A stretch of 64,000 bases of DNA. Source: Nannochloropsis salina CCMP1776. Lineage: Eukaryota > Sar > Eustigmatophyceae > Eustigmatales > Monodopsidaceae. Under the pieces are notes generated by a model. The model ran no database searches, was not told the origin of the DNA, and was given only the letters and a program-made list of their open reading frames with translations. Of the stretch, positions 12,008-24,616 are shown in pieces. The stretch lies in assembly GCA_004565275.1 (NCBI GenBank), contig SDOX01000163.1, positions 28,890 through 92,889 of the forward strand, read 5' to 3'. Within the stretch, counting starts at the first letter, position 1. The number at the start of each line of letters is the position of its first letter. Both the position numbers and the translations under genes were made by a program.

Positions 12008-12956
12008 GCTCTACAGCCGGGATCAGATTTTCCGCGTGGAAGTTATTTATGAAGAATGATACCAAGCTTTTCAGAGCAAGCATGCTTTTATGTCAGGCCT
12101 GAATGATGGCAAAAGTATCGAGGGCTGATGAGAGAAATCCACTCCACTTCCATGGTCATTTGCAGTGTGATACTCAATGAATCAATTCGTCTTTCGAACG
12201 TTTTTCTACATGGGCGTGTGATAATTGCAAGTAGAAGTAAGTGTCATGTAAGATATGTACCGATGCCTCCGGGAAATAAACCTATTTTTTCGCTCATTGC
12301 GTTGAGTGTAAACTTTTTACCCAATAAAGCATCGAAGACAAGAATTAGTATTTCCGTACAGGACGGAGCACAGCAGGCCCTGAGTGCCCTTTTCCTCGTC
12401 TGCTAGACCCTGAGAATCATCAGTTGCATGTCTTCGAAATCCAAAACCCCAGAGGGGTCTCCCGATGACGCCTTGGAGGAATATGTTCTGGTTCAAGCCC
12501 GTTACGATCCCGTTTCATGGGTAACGGCAAGCTGCAACGGAAATATGTTGATAGTTAGACAAGCTAGATAACGCAGTCGTTTCCAACAATCACAACATGA
12601 GCTGATTAGACAGGACACTCGACTCATTGCTTGAGCTTGTCTTTCCTTGGAATACAGGATTCAGCGCTCGACCCAGTGCCACGGTAAGACTTACTCACCG
12701 TTCGACGTCTGGCCTCCCTGCTTCCAATATTTGTCAGACCCCCTGCTCATGATATTCTTACTTCTTCGAGAACACGTAAGCCGCTTATAACACATAAATA
12801 TACATCGTGACTTATAACTCACGTTGTGTGCGTACTACAAACGAATAGCTTTGTAGCAATCGATACGCCTCTTACCCGCCCTGGTAAAACGTTACTGCAG
12901 GAACGCACTTCTCAACCCACAGAGCTCGTACAAGTTTCGAGAGAGTTAAATAAAAC
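12008..12956. other. Intergenic region with a possible small multi-exon reading
   Basis: ATG 12429 opens MSSKSKTPEGSPDDALEEYV, ending at a TGG|GTAACG donor near 12519. A possible next exon near 12660 follows an ACAG acceptor and ends at CCACG|GTAAGA near phase 2. That phase could splice to the Cys-rich gene that follows (acceptor near 12967), but the result would lack a signal peptide. This is weak evidence and is recorded as a possibility only. Confidence 0.2.
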
Positions 12957-14103
12957 ATGGGAGGCAGGGTATCTACGTGCGCAATGGCTTCCACATGCGA
13001 CGGACTGCCCGGAAATGCCTCATTCCAGGGTTCCTACGCTAATTGCTCGGCCTCATGCACCCTAGAGTACTTTACATTCGATTCGACATTAAATACGGGT
13101 AATAACTGTTTATGTTTTGAACAAAATCAGTGCACTACTGCTGTTTTCCTCGGTGATCAAGGAAATAATTCCGTCCTCTACACTTTGGACGACGTGGTAA
13201 GTTGCAAAATTATAGTCCGGTATGTCATGGGAGCTTTCCATGCGCGAGAAACCTCTCTATGTATTATATCAATCATTTTGAATGCCTTAGCTGAATGAGT
13301 CTCATTAAACATGTACTGATTGAAACTTTTATTTTTTATTCATGCAGGACGAGCCTTGTCCGGCCATCCCCTTCTCAGCGTGCGACTTGACAAATTTCAC
13401 ATGTAACTTCGATGCGGCAACATTCTTCCTGGGAACACCGGCTTCTATGCAGGAGTGTGTCGACGAGGCCACGTCTGCAAATATTGATATCCTGTACACC
13501 TTTCTGAATGTCAACGATGGTCGGTGCTACGGTTTTACCGCCGCAGATTGCGCCGCAGGCCTAGAGCCAAGTGCGGGGTTTGAGAGTGCGGTAATTCAAT
13601 ATGCAAACCCGAACGCGACATGTCTGTCAAAATGCTCCGATTTCTTGCCTGCCGCTTACTTTCATAAAATAACCGCAACGGTCAATCGCGCGAAAGCTGG
13701 CACGCGCCCGGGAAGGCGACTAAAATACAAGCTAACGCTTGTTCCTCGGAAAGTGCAGCCCTCTCCAGCTCTGCTACCGTCGCTGGATCTCAACCTTCGG
13801 ATCTCTCCTTATCTGGAGGTGAAAAAGGCCACCCTGAAGACCACTGACCCAGCTCTGAAACATGCTGAGATCGACCGTGATGCAGACCTTGTGACATGGC
13901 AAAATATTGGTGGCCAATTGTTCGGCGTTGGAACGAAGAAAGGGGTGCCGCAGTCGCTGACTTTTACCATAGTCGCCGTTCTCGCGAAAAATGCGCAGAC
14001 CGCTGCGGATATTGGCATCCAGGCATATTTGAGTGACCTCAATAACGGGATCTGTGGGGTTCTTGTTGCCGAGACGGATGTGCTGGTGAAGACTTCCAGA
14101 TAA
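12957..14103 (+). CDS. Cys-rich, probably extracellular protein with two Cys modules and a DUF11-like end
   Basis: Two exons: 12957-13196, donor GTG|GTAAGT, and 13348-14103, which ends in TAA. Both are phase 0. Each N-terminal module has about six to eight Cys (for example CDGLPGNASFQGSYANC and CDLTNFTCNFDAATF) and several N-glycosylation sequons (NAS, NCS, NFT, NAT), in the style of WSC or PAN-like extracellular modules. The second half (ISPYLEVKKATLK, VTWQNIGG, LTFTIVAVLA) is beta-rich and resembles DUF11-type repeats of surface proteins. No signal peptide follows ATG 12957 and an in-frame stop lies just upstream, so a 5' signal-peptide exon is probably missing; an acceptor at 12967 would fit. 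No precise family is assigned. Confidence 0.7.
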
Positions 14104-14167
14104 AATGCTTCAAGATGCCTGAAGCTCTTGTAAATGGAGGAACAACGCATCTCAAAGTAATAAATAT

Positions 14168-14212
14168 GACCCTAACCCTAAACGCAACCCTTAATGCGCA
14201 ACCCTTAATGCA
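14168..14212 (+). repeat. Interstitial telomere-like tract with degenerate copies
   Basis: The tract reads ACCCTAACCCTAAACGCAAC and is followed by two copies of GCGCAACCCTTAATG-like sequence. CCCTAA/TTTAGGG is the usual telomere unit of plants and most algae, so this is a very short interstitial telomeric sequence with decayed copies. Confidence 0.55.
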
Positions 14213-14214
14213 TG

Positions 14215-14277
14215 TCCAATATATACGAGAGGAGATAAATATAATACATATATACATATATCCAATATATACGAGAG
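14215..14277 (+). repeat. 17-bp direct repeat, two copies
   Basis: TCCAATATATACGAGAG occurs at 14215-14231 and again at 14261-14277, separated by an AT-rich ATA/TAC spacer. It abuts the telomere-like tract. Confidence 0.7.
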
Positions 14278-14773
14278 ATGCATATAACACTAATAAGAAA
14301 GCTTCTCGCAGCCTCAAATCACTCGTCGGTGTGCCTGTCTTAAAGACCATTTGTGCGCCGCGGATAAGTACCTCTACTCGTCAATTCATATTGGCTGCAC
14401 GGATGGAAAGATTGGGCTTAATGGTTAAAATTACATAGCAAAGCACGAGGGAAACTGGAAGAGAGCAACGATCAATTGTTTGCCCTAGCTTCAAGCATGA
14501 AAGGGGTTTATAGAGCGTACCATACAAGCATCCTTAAACCATGTGTTGCTTCTTGAAGACATAAGTCGGAAATTGTTATCTTTTAATCACCAAGACTATT
14601 TTGTTCACCAAAAAAAGTAAATCTGTTTGCTTACTTCATACGCACAAAATTATTATTTCCAAATTTCTGCATTTTTCCTTCTAGAAAAAAGTCTTTTGTA
14701 AGCCATTCCTGAAAATCCCACAGTGTCTCGATTCCGGCATCTCAATCCTCAATTTTCTCCGATACCCTCTTGA

Positions 14774-17142
14774 CTACCCGATATCCCAGTTCTCCCCATC
14801 GAACAGCTCACCCATCGCAGCGTCGACTGCTCGCTGTTTCTTTTGCATGAGTACTAGATATTTTCCCACCCGCTTCATGGACGTGACCTCCCTTCCTCCA
14901 TCTCTCCCCCTTCCCGGTCGGCCTGGACTCATCTCATTACTATTGTAGCTGCCGGAATTTTCACGTTGGTACAACGTACTTCCGATAAAAATATCGTAAG
15001 GAGTCCTACCGTGCACATCTTTAACAATCATGTCCGCCTTACCTTCCTCAATCAACCATCTGATTATTTTTAAAGCTTTTTTCTCCTTATCCTCACTTCC
15101 CTCCCTCTCGTTCTCTCGTCTCTGCGACGGCGTTCTGGCAGGCGATGAGAATGAAGAAGGAGATGCTGGAGAAGAAAAGGAAAAGGAGGCATGAAGAGAG
15201 GGCGATTGAAGGAGATGACCAGCCGGAGATAACATTGCCGTAGGTGTCAGGGTCTTGAATGGCGGGGAGGAGAATAATCCGCCTCCCCTATTCCCAGGTC
15301 CTCTATCTCTTCCTCCTAATGGCCCAGCTCTTCCAGCTTCTTCCCGGATCATCGCCGCTTCTTTTTTTGCTTCCAAGAAGGCGTGTATCGCGCAATGTAA
15401 TGGAGTCCATTTCTTGTGCCCGTCCTCAAAAGCACTGCCTTTGGTCGGCACGTTCACATTTGCACCTTTTTGTACTAGCCATTTGATAGTACGGTAGTGA
15501 TTGCCTAAAGGTTAGGCAAGATGTGTAGGGAGAAAGAACAAAGGATTAAGAAGGGCGTAGATCGCTTGCTGATAAAAAGCGATGCCCATTTGTGGAGAAA
15601 AAGCGGCACAGAAGAAGGATTGGAATGGTCAAAATAGGGCTTGCATATTGACCAAGATAGGACATTCAGTTATACTGTACACTTCTCCATAGCCTTACAT
15701 GCGAAACTTGCAAAAGGGGGAAAGAAATGCGAAGGTAGCAACAAGAATCTTGAAAGACGGGAGCGGCGGAGCCAGAGCCCATATCGCACGAGAAGATAAG
15801 CAGAAGGGATTCAATAGGGCACAGCAGAAGAAAAGAGTTTGATAGAATGATGGGGGAAAGAAAGTATACCTTGTACAGCATGATGCAGCAAGGCATGGCC
15901 GCAAGGCGCAGACTGAGATTGAATGCAGGTGACAAAGTTGGAAGAGCTGTCTCCGCCGCTCATGTGGGTGAGCAAAAATTCCAAAATATCGATGTGACCG
16001 TTGAGCGCCGCGTAGCAAGTTGCTCGATGTCCTTGGATGGAGACCGCCCGTAGGTCCAGAGGTGTAAGGCTCCGGCGGCGCTGACGGGTGCGGGAAAGGA
16101 GGGAGAGGGAGGAGCGGGGAGCAGATGCGGAGGAGGAAGATAGGTTGGACGAGGATGGACTCGAGGAGGCAGTCGCTAATGTGGATGGGGGTAACATCAG
16201 TGCCTTGACGACCCCAAGAAGATTGTAGATGACGGCCAGCATGAGACTGGTCCTCCCTTGTGGATCCTTGGCATCAATCATGGGGGAGGACGAACCTTCA
16301 TGCTGCAATAGAGAGAGTGCTACCCCTTCTTGACGAAGCGTCAGAGCGTAGTGGAAAAAATTAGGAATGGGACGACGGCCTGGACTGTTGTTGGTCGTAG
16401 GAGGCGTAGGTTGACGGCGGTATTGTCCAAGAAGGTGAATAACACGATCGATATTTCCTTCTTCAATTGCAGACGTCATGCGGGAGACGGAAAATTCTTC
16501 AGGCTTAGGACAAAGTGAAGAAAGGCACGAGGACGAGGTGGAGGAGCGCCGGGAGGAGGAAGGGTCGGAGGGAAAAGACTTGGTGACACCTTCACTACTG
16601 CTGCGGTCTCTATCCTCTGTCAAAAAAGTTTCTATATTTGAGACTCGCTCGCTCGTACTGCGTTTCGTTGGCAAGCCACTACCACCCTTTGTAGTGATGG
16701 TGAGGGTACTGCTCGATAAGTCCTGCCGATCATCGATGTCCGAAAAGATAGTGCTTCCTGTCCCTTTAAAATTTTCTAATGGCGAGCCAATGCTTTCTCT
16801 GCCACCATTAGTATTTAGACTGCTTCCATTCATCTTTTGACATATTCTGAGCACATCGTTAGCATATTCAGATTTGCAAAGTCGCTCTATTGTCTCCTCC
16901 GTCAGCCCACCAAGGTTATGGTCCCCTTCCTCTTCTTCTATGCCTTCACTGTCCTCCTTGCTCACACTGTAGTTGCTATTGCACTCTAATTTGGCTTGTA
17001 GGACTAGCTCTGCTAGCATACATTTCAATCGTTGAGAGGTACGTGGATTTTTGGGGGAACTGTTGGGCTGGGACAGCCGAAAAGAAGGTGTCTCTTCTTC
17101 CCGCGTTGGGGATGGATTTATACAATTCCCAGCGCCATTCAT
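14774..17142 (-). CDS. Ankyrin-repeat protein, 2 exons
   Basis: Exon 1 is 15870-17142 and exon 2 is 14774-15504. They sum to 2004 bases, 667 codons plus stop, joined in frame at LLHHAVQ|GNHYRTIKW. The N-terminal 250 residues are Ser/Thr/Glu-rich and look disordered. From about residue 285 ankyrin repeats appear: DAKDPQGRTSLMLAVIYNLL, HRATCYAALNGHIDILEFLL, GHALLHHAVQ with WLVQKGANVNVPTK, WTPLHCAIHAFLEAKKEA, and IIRWLIEEGKADMIVKDVHG. Two long Ser-rich insertions split the array. No catalytic domain or membrane segment is visible, so a scaffold role is likely. Partners are unknown. ATG 17142 is the first in the open frame. Confidence 0.85.
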
Positions 17143-18238
17143 ATTGGCATACCCTTTGAAATATCAGACCCTTTAAAAAGAAAAAGGAGAGCAGAAGGGT
17201 CAAATTTTAGTTTGTTCGCTACTACTTAAAGCCATTTCATTATTCATATCCTGAATGGAAGCCATAGTCGTCTCAAACATGACTTCTCCCTCTCACAAGG
17301 ATACAGAAAAAGGGAGATGAATGGCCGTCCTTGTATATTGATGCAGATTTGTGCGTATGGTGATTTCCATTTCTCATTTTGGCGCGCGCATTAGGAAGGG
17401 ATCTGAGCAGTTTTAGCAACGGTTTTTTAAATTTCAACGGTAAGAAACGGCTTAGATTCCATGCGACTTCCTGAATGGCTAAAGTTAAAAATGCACGGTT
17501 GTCTGGATCCTATAAATCATATAAATCATCAAAAGTGATAATCACTAATATTGAGAGGGATTGATGAGGAAGGAGTGACATCATAGGATGCCGACGATCC
17601 TTTCAGCTCGTGGTGAGCACAGAACCTCCTCTGTCCCCTAAAGGGCCCCGTTTTCTTGCACAATGCAGCGCCGATCGCCTTTACGGAGCATGACGACTTC
17701 GATAAACCTGTTTACCGCACGCTTTTATTCCGTGGTTATACACATTCAAAGTAATTGCGAGCATAGTCCTTCGCATGTGGCACTATGTGGCACTATGGGT
17801 GGCTTCTTTTTCCACGCAATTCGTCCAACCTTGCCTATTGCAAAATCGCAAAGTTGTGGACTTCGCACGCCTACTAATTTTCAATGCTATTCACGCACGA
17901 CGTATCCTCATGGAATAGATCATTCTAGGGAGGTCTGACTCCTATCCACAGCTATTCACACATTAGGTCGAAAATGGCGGATTTGGCCGCTTCTCTTGCT
18001 GTTCGTACCATCACACCATCATATATGCAAACATCTATCTCGAGAAGTTACCTTTGATAAAAAGCTGAGATAGAAATCCATTCTTTGATTGCTCCTCACC
18101 ATTGCTTCTCACATTTTGAAGCTTGTCCTCCCATAATTACTTTTTTCTGTCAATTCAAAGCTCGTATGTATCCCCTTCCCTCATTCTAAGTGAAGGTCAC
18201 ACGCCGACACCTCCCTTTCATTCTGCTTAACTTTGTAA
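17143..18238. other. Intergenic region between two minus-strand genes
   Basis: About 1.1 kb with no gene I can support. A 91-codon plus-strand frame at 17663-17938 has no family resemblance. It should contain the ankyrin gene promoter and the transporter gene terminator. Confidence 0.45.
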
Positions 18239-21200
18239 CTACGACTCCAAATCTCCATGCACCATATAGGTGACGTCTAAAACAATGGTCGCCATGAAAG
18301 CAATGACTACAAAGCTGATAAAACATATTCCACCCCACACGATGTTTCTATCGAATGACTGCAGCATTTCTTGGTGTTTGGCATTCCGGGGAAGGAGTTT
18401 TACAAAGCAAACTCCAACAAGCTGGCACAATCCACAAAGAAGCGTAAGCCTCCAGACGCCTTCAAAATTACCTAGAGAAATTTTGAACAGAAAATGCAGG
18501 GATAAGGAAATGTAAGGTGAATGCTTGATACACCGACCAAAGGCCTTATGAAATGTAATGGGAAAAAAGAGCTACGTAGACAGATCGACCAGAAAAAGTA
18601 ACAATAATAGTCAACACGTACCTGCTGCAATAGTTTCTGCCCCCACGTCCCAAATCTTGAGAAAGAGTAAGCCTACGCGTAAGATGTAAGAGAAATGAAA
18701 GTTACAAATCTCCTGGCTAAGAGCTTTTTCCGTCCTTCCTCTTCCTGTCCGTCCTCTTCTCCCAGACACTCACCGATATTAGTGCTCGTCATGACGGCCA
18801 ATGAGGCGAAGGTTTGGATGGCTGCCAGTGCCGTTCCCTCGGCGCCACCAGGGCATAGGCCCATGTACATGATGCCTTGGAGAAGGAAAGAAGGAATAGG
18901 AAAGAGGACGAAAGTGACCGGAGAGGGAATGGCGAGTTCAGCATGAGGATTATCATTCGGTTTAGATGCCAAGGAAAGGTAACGAAGAAGAAGGTGTTGA
19001 CCTCGCTATTCGTTCTGACATCAATGCTGTATCTGATGAAGGGGAGTGTCTGTGACTCCAATAATGCCCTCCCTCTCTTCTTCCTCCTCTCTCTCGCTTT
19101 CGCCCATTTCCCCTCTCTCCTTACTTATCGGCATGATATGAAAACCATCAACCATCGACTCGATTAAATTGTCGCCCATCGCAAAAAAGTAGTCGGAGAT
19201 GCCCCACTTTGTGTGGAAAAGGACGGAGGGAGGAAGAAAAGGTGAGGAGAGAAAAAAGGAGGGGATGGCCGTAAAAATGAAATTCGAGCCCAGAGAGATT
19301 GAAGAAGCACGGATGGCTGGACAAGGGTTCAGAGGGAAAGGAGAGGCGACCAAGGAGTGGATAGGACGAGAGGGAGACAAAGAAAGCGAGGGAGGAATGG
19401 AGGGAGAGATGATGGCGGTACCCGCAAATTGACACGAAATACGAGGAGGAGCGTGAGGCTATTCATTCCGGCCATGATCAAAGAGGTGAAGACGAAGATC
19501 TTGCGCCAATTCGTCTTCATAAGACAAAGGCGGTAGAGAGCCGCCCCGCATGCACCTACACCACGTAAAGCGACAGGGAGATGGGGGGAGGAAAGGGAAG
19601 CCACCGAGGAATGGCTACATGAACGACAAGTCTTAAAAGTGGTCTGGTAAACCCAAGCAGAGTATGAGAAACTTCCCCCTTTGGTTCTACACACCCTCCA
19701 TTCCTGCCTCCCTCCCGTACCCAGGACGCTTCCGAGGAGACCCATCAGGCCGATATGCCACTCCGAGAAGTTCAATCCTTCGATCAAAAAGACAGACCAG
19801 GCACTGTTCGGAACCCAAAAGATTTGGAAAATCTGGAGGTGGTCAAAGGGAAGGAAGGGAAAGGTCATCAATCGAACGTGGGACGGAATTGGGACGGAGG
19901 GAGATCGACGTGTGTCGATGCCTGGAGCATGCTAGTTCGCGGCTCAATTGACTACAGCAGCATTCGACTCCAAGAAATGGGGGAATCTTTCTTCCCTCCC
20001 TCCCGCTCTGTGTTCCACCCCTTTCCTTCTTCTATCTCCCTTTTGCTATTGCTCCTTCCCCTTTCTCTGTTCCCTCCCTGAGGGCCCCCTCCACGATGTT
20101 TCTCGTGCCCTGCCTGCTCACCCCGACGAAAAGCATGGGCATGAGGACGCTCTTCCGCTGCACCATCGACCAAACGTCCGCCATTTCCTCCCGAATGGGC
20201 CGCGTTTTGGTGATCTGGAGACAGATGCGAGACAAAGAGAGAAGGAGGGGATGGAAGAGGGAGGGAGGGAGAAACGAAAGGAGGGAGGAGAAAAGGAATG
20301 AGAAAATGTCAGGAGATACGTCAGCCTTGGTGTGATCGCCGCCTTGTTTCCTTCCTTTCCCTCGTCCTCCATCGCCTCCTTGGCCCCTCCCATGCCCTGT
20401 CCCTTCGTTCCCCTCACCGAGTTGATCTTGGGGTCGTAGAGTGTATACAGGAATGGCAAGAAAGCCACGCCCACCGCGGCGTTGAAAGTCGCGATATTGG
20501 CTTTGGGAGGAATGGGAGAGGATGAGGGAAAGGGAGGAACGGGAAGTGAGGGAGCAAAAAGGATCGCGGAGAGCTAAGCTCCCATCAAACCCTCCCTTGA
20601 TGCCTGCCATCTCCATTTCTGCTTCCTCGTTCCCTCCTTTCCGACCTAGACTCATTCCGCCCCCGTTTTGAAAGTTGCTCTCGTAGCAAAAGGTGCCGAG
20701 CACAAAGCCTGAGAGAGAGGACAGGAGGGATGGATATCAATAAACATAAGAGATAAATGCAAGAGGACGCAAAAAGTGCTTGCCATCCACCCAGCCCCTC
20801 CAAATCCATGCCAGTGCCCTCGCCCGCCCCGTCTGAAAGACCTCGCCCCTCCCAGGGACCTCGACCAGAAAGGACCGGATTTATCTGCACCCTGACCCTC
20901 CCTACCCAGCATGTTGCCCCACGTCCACGCCAGGTTCACGGTCACCATCAACACCCCCTTTCGCTCCAGGCTTTCGTGTCGAGAACGCTGGACGATCAGG
21001 GCCCGTTGGGACAGGTCCATGATTTGTCCGCCTAGGAAGGATAGGAAGATCTGTCGGGGGTGGAGGGAAGGGGGGAAGGGATGCGCCGGGACGAGATGGT
21101 AGTGTTGTGTCAGTTGAGACGAAGAGGGAGCACACAGCACGAAAAAGTAGGGAGAAGGAGGGGATAAAAGAGGGGGAACCGATTGGAGGGAGGGAAGGAG

Positions 21201-23052
21201 GGAGGGAAGACCCACAAGTCCAACGAGAGAGGAGATGTCTGGTTCGCCGACTATGGCTAGCGCAGTCATGGAAGCAATATGGAGGAGCCAGCCGAGTAGA
21301 ATATAGTACTGAGAAGTGGAAGACGGTGAAAGAGGGAGAAGGGGCGGGGGGGAAGGGGCAATGGGCATGAGAGGAAGCTTCGTCCCGCTCAAGCTCGCTC
21401 CACCTCTTCTTTCCTCCCCTCTTTCCCTTCCTCTCCGCCTCCTCCCCCCCTTCCTTCAATGCTACCTTGCGCCGTCGCTTTTTGATGGGCACGCAATCCG
21501 TGAGAAGGCCGATGGGTATTTGTAGTGCTTGAGGGAGTTGCTGAAGGAGACCAACGGGAAAAGAGGGAGGGAGGGAGGGAGGGAGGGAGGGAAGGAGATC
21601 ACCAGCGTGTGAGCAATGAGGAAGGACATTAGAATGGCAGGGTGAGAAGGGCGGAAGGGGGGGGGGGGGAGGAGCAGACAGAAAAGAGACGCGTACCGTC
21701 ATTTGTTGTGCCACATTGATGGCCGCCGCGTTCATGCCCAGGTTCTTGATCACGTAGAAGGCGAGAGGGACGGAGAAGAAGGTGCTGGTCAGCTGAAAAA
21801 GGAAGGCGCCCAGAGTGATGGCCACGTTCAGGGACGACCAGGGCGACACGAGCTGCTCGGGATCCGTGTACCGGGCTTCTTCTTCCGCCCATCTGGGAAG
21901 GGAGGGAGGGGAAGAGGGAGGGAGGGAGGACGGGGTGTGGGGGGCGCACGTGTGATGGGGGCCGTGGATGATTGTGGGAGTGTAAATCGCGAGCACATGG
22001 AAGCAGGACCAGGGAGGGAGAGAAAAGCCAGGTCGAGAACGGGAGAAAGGACGGAAGAGGGAGATCGATGCCGAGAGGGACGAACCCGGGCAATAAGCTA
22101 GCTTCATCTATGTATCAGAAAGAGCGTCCTTACCGGCAATAACTGTTGTTCTCACTGATAAGTTTTGTGTGTTGAGAGGTTAAGCCAGGAGGAGGGGGAA
22201 TGTTCTCGAAAGACGAGCCTGGTGGGTTCGGGAATGCGAGACGTCGGGGTGCGTGAGAGGCGGGGAGGTAGGCGTGCCGGCTATCCTAGGACCAGAGGAA
22301 GATTCTGCCCCAGAAGCGCCATCCAAAAACTCCGCAAGCTTGCAAAGTCTATAAAATTATGCCACACTGCGCAAGTCTACTCTTCTGAGTGTGGCACTTT
22401 CCTCTTTCCCACCTCTCCTCCCTCTCGCCATTTCCTTGGCCCTCCTCCCCACGCGCCTTCATATCTCCTTTATGCCAATGACACTCCCTTGAAAGCCGTC
22501 GACAAGACTTGAAAAGACATTTCAACCATTAATCAAAGCATGCTGCATGCTTCCTTTCATCCTCCTTGGTATCTTACCCTCGGTTTTGAGCGCCATCGGC
22601 CTCCGCTTGTTCAACTTCAAAAAATTGCGAGGAGAGATCCGAGACCCTCTGGGGGATAGACGAGAAAGCCGGGAGCGAGGTGAAGGCGAACCGAACCCTC
22701 CTCCCTCTCCGATACTGAAGAAGGACGCCAATTTTTGTGTCGGGGTAGTTGCTTTTCTGCCGGTGCTTCCTCCTTCCCCTCCCTCTCCACCATCTCCTCC
22801 TTCGCCTCCTCCCTCTTCCAATCTTGAGGCTTGCCTTTCGCTTTCATACGTGTGAATTGAATTTTGTCGGGTGTTTAGAACCAGCCTACGGGTCGATGGA
22901 GCTTGTGGTGGGAGTGGAAGGATGGCTTCTTCACTATTATCATCGTGGGAGTTGCTACCGCCGTCCATACTGCCACTTCGGCTGCTTCGAAGACTGCTGC
23001 TCGCGTTTGTGGGGGTATTGTCTCCTTGTCTGTTTTCGTCTGCGACATCCAT
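18239..23052 (-). CDS. Folate/biopterin (BT1/FBT) family transporter, 15 exons
   Basis: This is a multi-pass carrier of the BT1/FBT branch of the major facilitator superfamily, known for folate, biopterin or S-adenosylmethionine transport in trypanosomatids, cyanobacteria and plastids. Exons: 22578-23052, 22134-22218, 21697-21892, 21466-21540, 21216-21308, 20906-21050, 20646-20708, 20418-20500, 20095-20214, 19721-19832, 19422-19555, 19125-19206, 18774-18875, 18622-18672 and 18239-18471. The sum is 2049 bases, 682 codons plus stop, in frame throughout. Family signatures are ALQIPIGLLTDCVPI, LGGQIMDLSQRALIVQRSR, ANIATFNAAVGVAFLPFLY, FNFSEW-like NFSEWHIGLMG and IWDVGAETIAAG. The first ~185 residues are a Ser/Arg/Gly-rich soluble region (SPSPRSRLSRLSPRGSRISP) before the first membrane segment. 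Substrate and membrane are not determined. Confidence 0.9.
21562..21592 (+). repeat. (GGGA)n microsatellite in a transporter intron
   Basis: An uninterrupted run of GAGG/GGGA units sits in the intron between exons 21466-21540 and 21697-21892. On the coding (minus) strand it is a CCCT pyrimidine tract close to the acceptor, so it probably doubles as polypyrimidine tract. Confidence 0.75.
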
Positions 23053-24616
23053 AGTCGCTGTGAATGTCGGAAGGTTTTCATGGAAATATACAAGTCGGGC
23101 GAATGTTGAAACGTTTTTAACATGTGCTAAACGCAAAGATGCGATTGAAGTTGAGTATAGGGCGAAACACCGCGTGCCATGCCAACGCCGGCAAGACTTT
23201 GTATTTCCTCCCGCTTTTTACCCATTCCATGCCCGTTCCTCGTTTGCGCATAGTACAGCCATAAGGGAAGAAATGTATTGGCTGGATCAAATCGGATGTT
23301 TTGAAAAACATGCCGCCGCCCCTCGGATAAAGCACGGATTTGTAGCACGTTTCGATCGCTCCTCGTTGCGTTTTACATGACATGAGCCTCAACCGAGAAT
23401 TTCACTTCCGAGTCTGCGCTGATAACGAGTAAATAAGGGGAGATCACCCGTTAAGAGTGCAAACAGCACATAGACGTCCGTGATCGGATTATTAGAACAG
23501 GCACAATGTAAAGCGGAGTGTGAGCCCATGGCCGTATAATAAAATGGCTGCTCAAAGAGGCAAGTACTACTGCCAAAAGCTATGGCTTGAGACGTCTCTG
23601 GAGCTCTGTGAGGGTTTGATCTGGTATCCTGGTTTTTCAAGAAGGTTTCGTTATCGTTTTTGGGAAAAGCAACTTTACAAATTACGTGCTATTTTATGCC
23701 ACGACGAGTCAAATTGTGCTGTTTGTCGGCAGCTTTGTTCAAAGCCAGTCGATCCCACACACTGCTTCCCCTCCTCGCTTATGGGAGGATTTCTACGAGA
23801 AAGAATATGCATGCGACAGGCAGTTTCTGCGACAAAAGCAGCTTGCTGTTCACGACAAAGCTACCACTGGAGACTGAGATGAACAGATGACTGCTCGTCA
23901 ATGCATACAACCAAAATAACCAAAGGCTTAAAAAACGAATGATGTGAAGCTCGAGGGGAAAAGTCGTATTTAAAAAGATCTGGGAATGAGAAAGGAATGT
24001 ATGCCACGAGTCTAGAGTGTACACAGAGCAGATTTACGGCGGTTGTCAGTCAAGTATAGAGTTACTTTGAGCTTTCGCGAACCGGATCCAGTAAGAAGTA
24101 CTTCTGAAGATCCCCCGAGCTCTATCAGCCCATTCCCTTTGCTTTTGTGTTAATTTATTCGGTCTTGCGCGTTTGTTGGTGCTTTAAGCCTGCTTTTCAG
24201 TGTGCGTGGAATACTTACTGGTCATCCCACGCTTGTTCCTTTCCACTCATCAAGTTCATTCAATGTTTAAATTACCCGCTTCATGCGTCTTGTAATGCAT
24301 CTTCCTCCGAATAATTTTTACCATATCCATTAATAAGGTCACAACCACTCTCTTCACCACTTGCAGTCTCTTGAATGCTCCTTCACTATGGTAATCCATT
24401 TTGGCAACAGTTGGGCAAATTGCTCATCCAAATTCAAGACTTCAAACCGACGGACAGTTCCTATGCACAAGCCCTTCGCCACATTTTCTGAATACCCTCC
24501 GGCCTTCCCGACGGTCGAGGCCAATGCCCAAAGTGTTCAAAACGCCTAGAAGCCCTCCGGCTTCCCACGAGCAGACAGTAAGGCAACCCTGCGTGGTCCG
24601 TCGACAAGCCGCTCTC
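23053..24616. other. Intergenic region, no supported gene
   Basis: About 1.56 kb. ORFs such as 23520-23882 (+) have irregular composition and no family signal. It holds the promoter of the BT1/FBT transporter and the 3' flank of the helicase gene. Confidence 0.4.

Larger units (their letters stand above)
14104..14773. other. Convergent intergenic region with telomere-like and short direct repeats
   Basis: This lies between the 3' ends of the Cys-rich gene (plus) and the ankyrin gene (minus). It is AT-rich and holds no gene. It contains a CCCTAACCCTAAAC tract and two copies of a 17-base repeat, listed separately. Confidence 0.5.

Noticed and set aside
21629-22093. Long minus-strand frames at the 5' part of the transporter in alternative readings
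   Set aside because: They are shadows of exon 21697-21892 and its pyrimidine-rich introns; the phased model uses another frame.
23520-23882. 120-codon plus-strand frame
   Set aside because: Irregular composition and no start context, splice sites or family resemblance.
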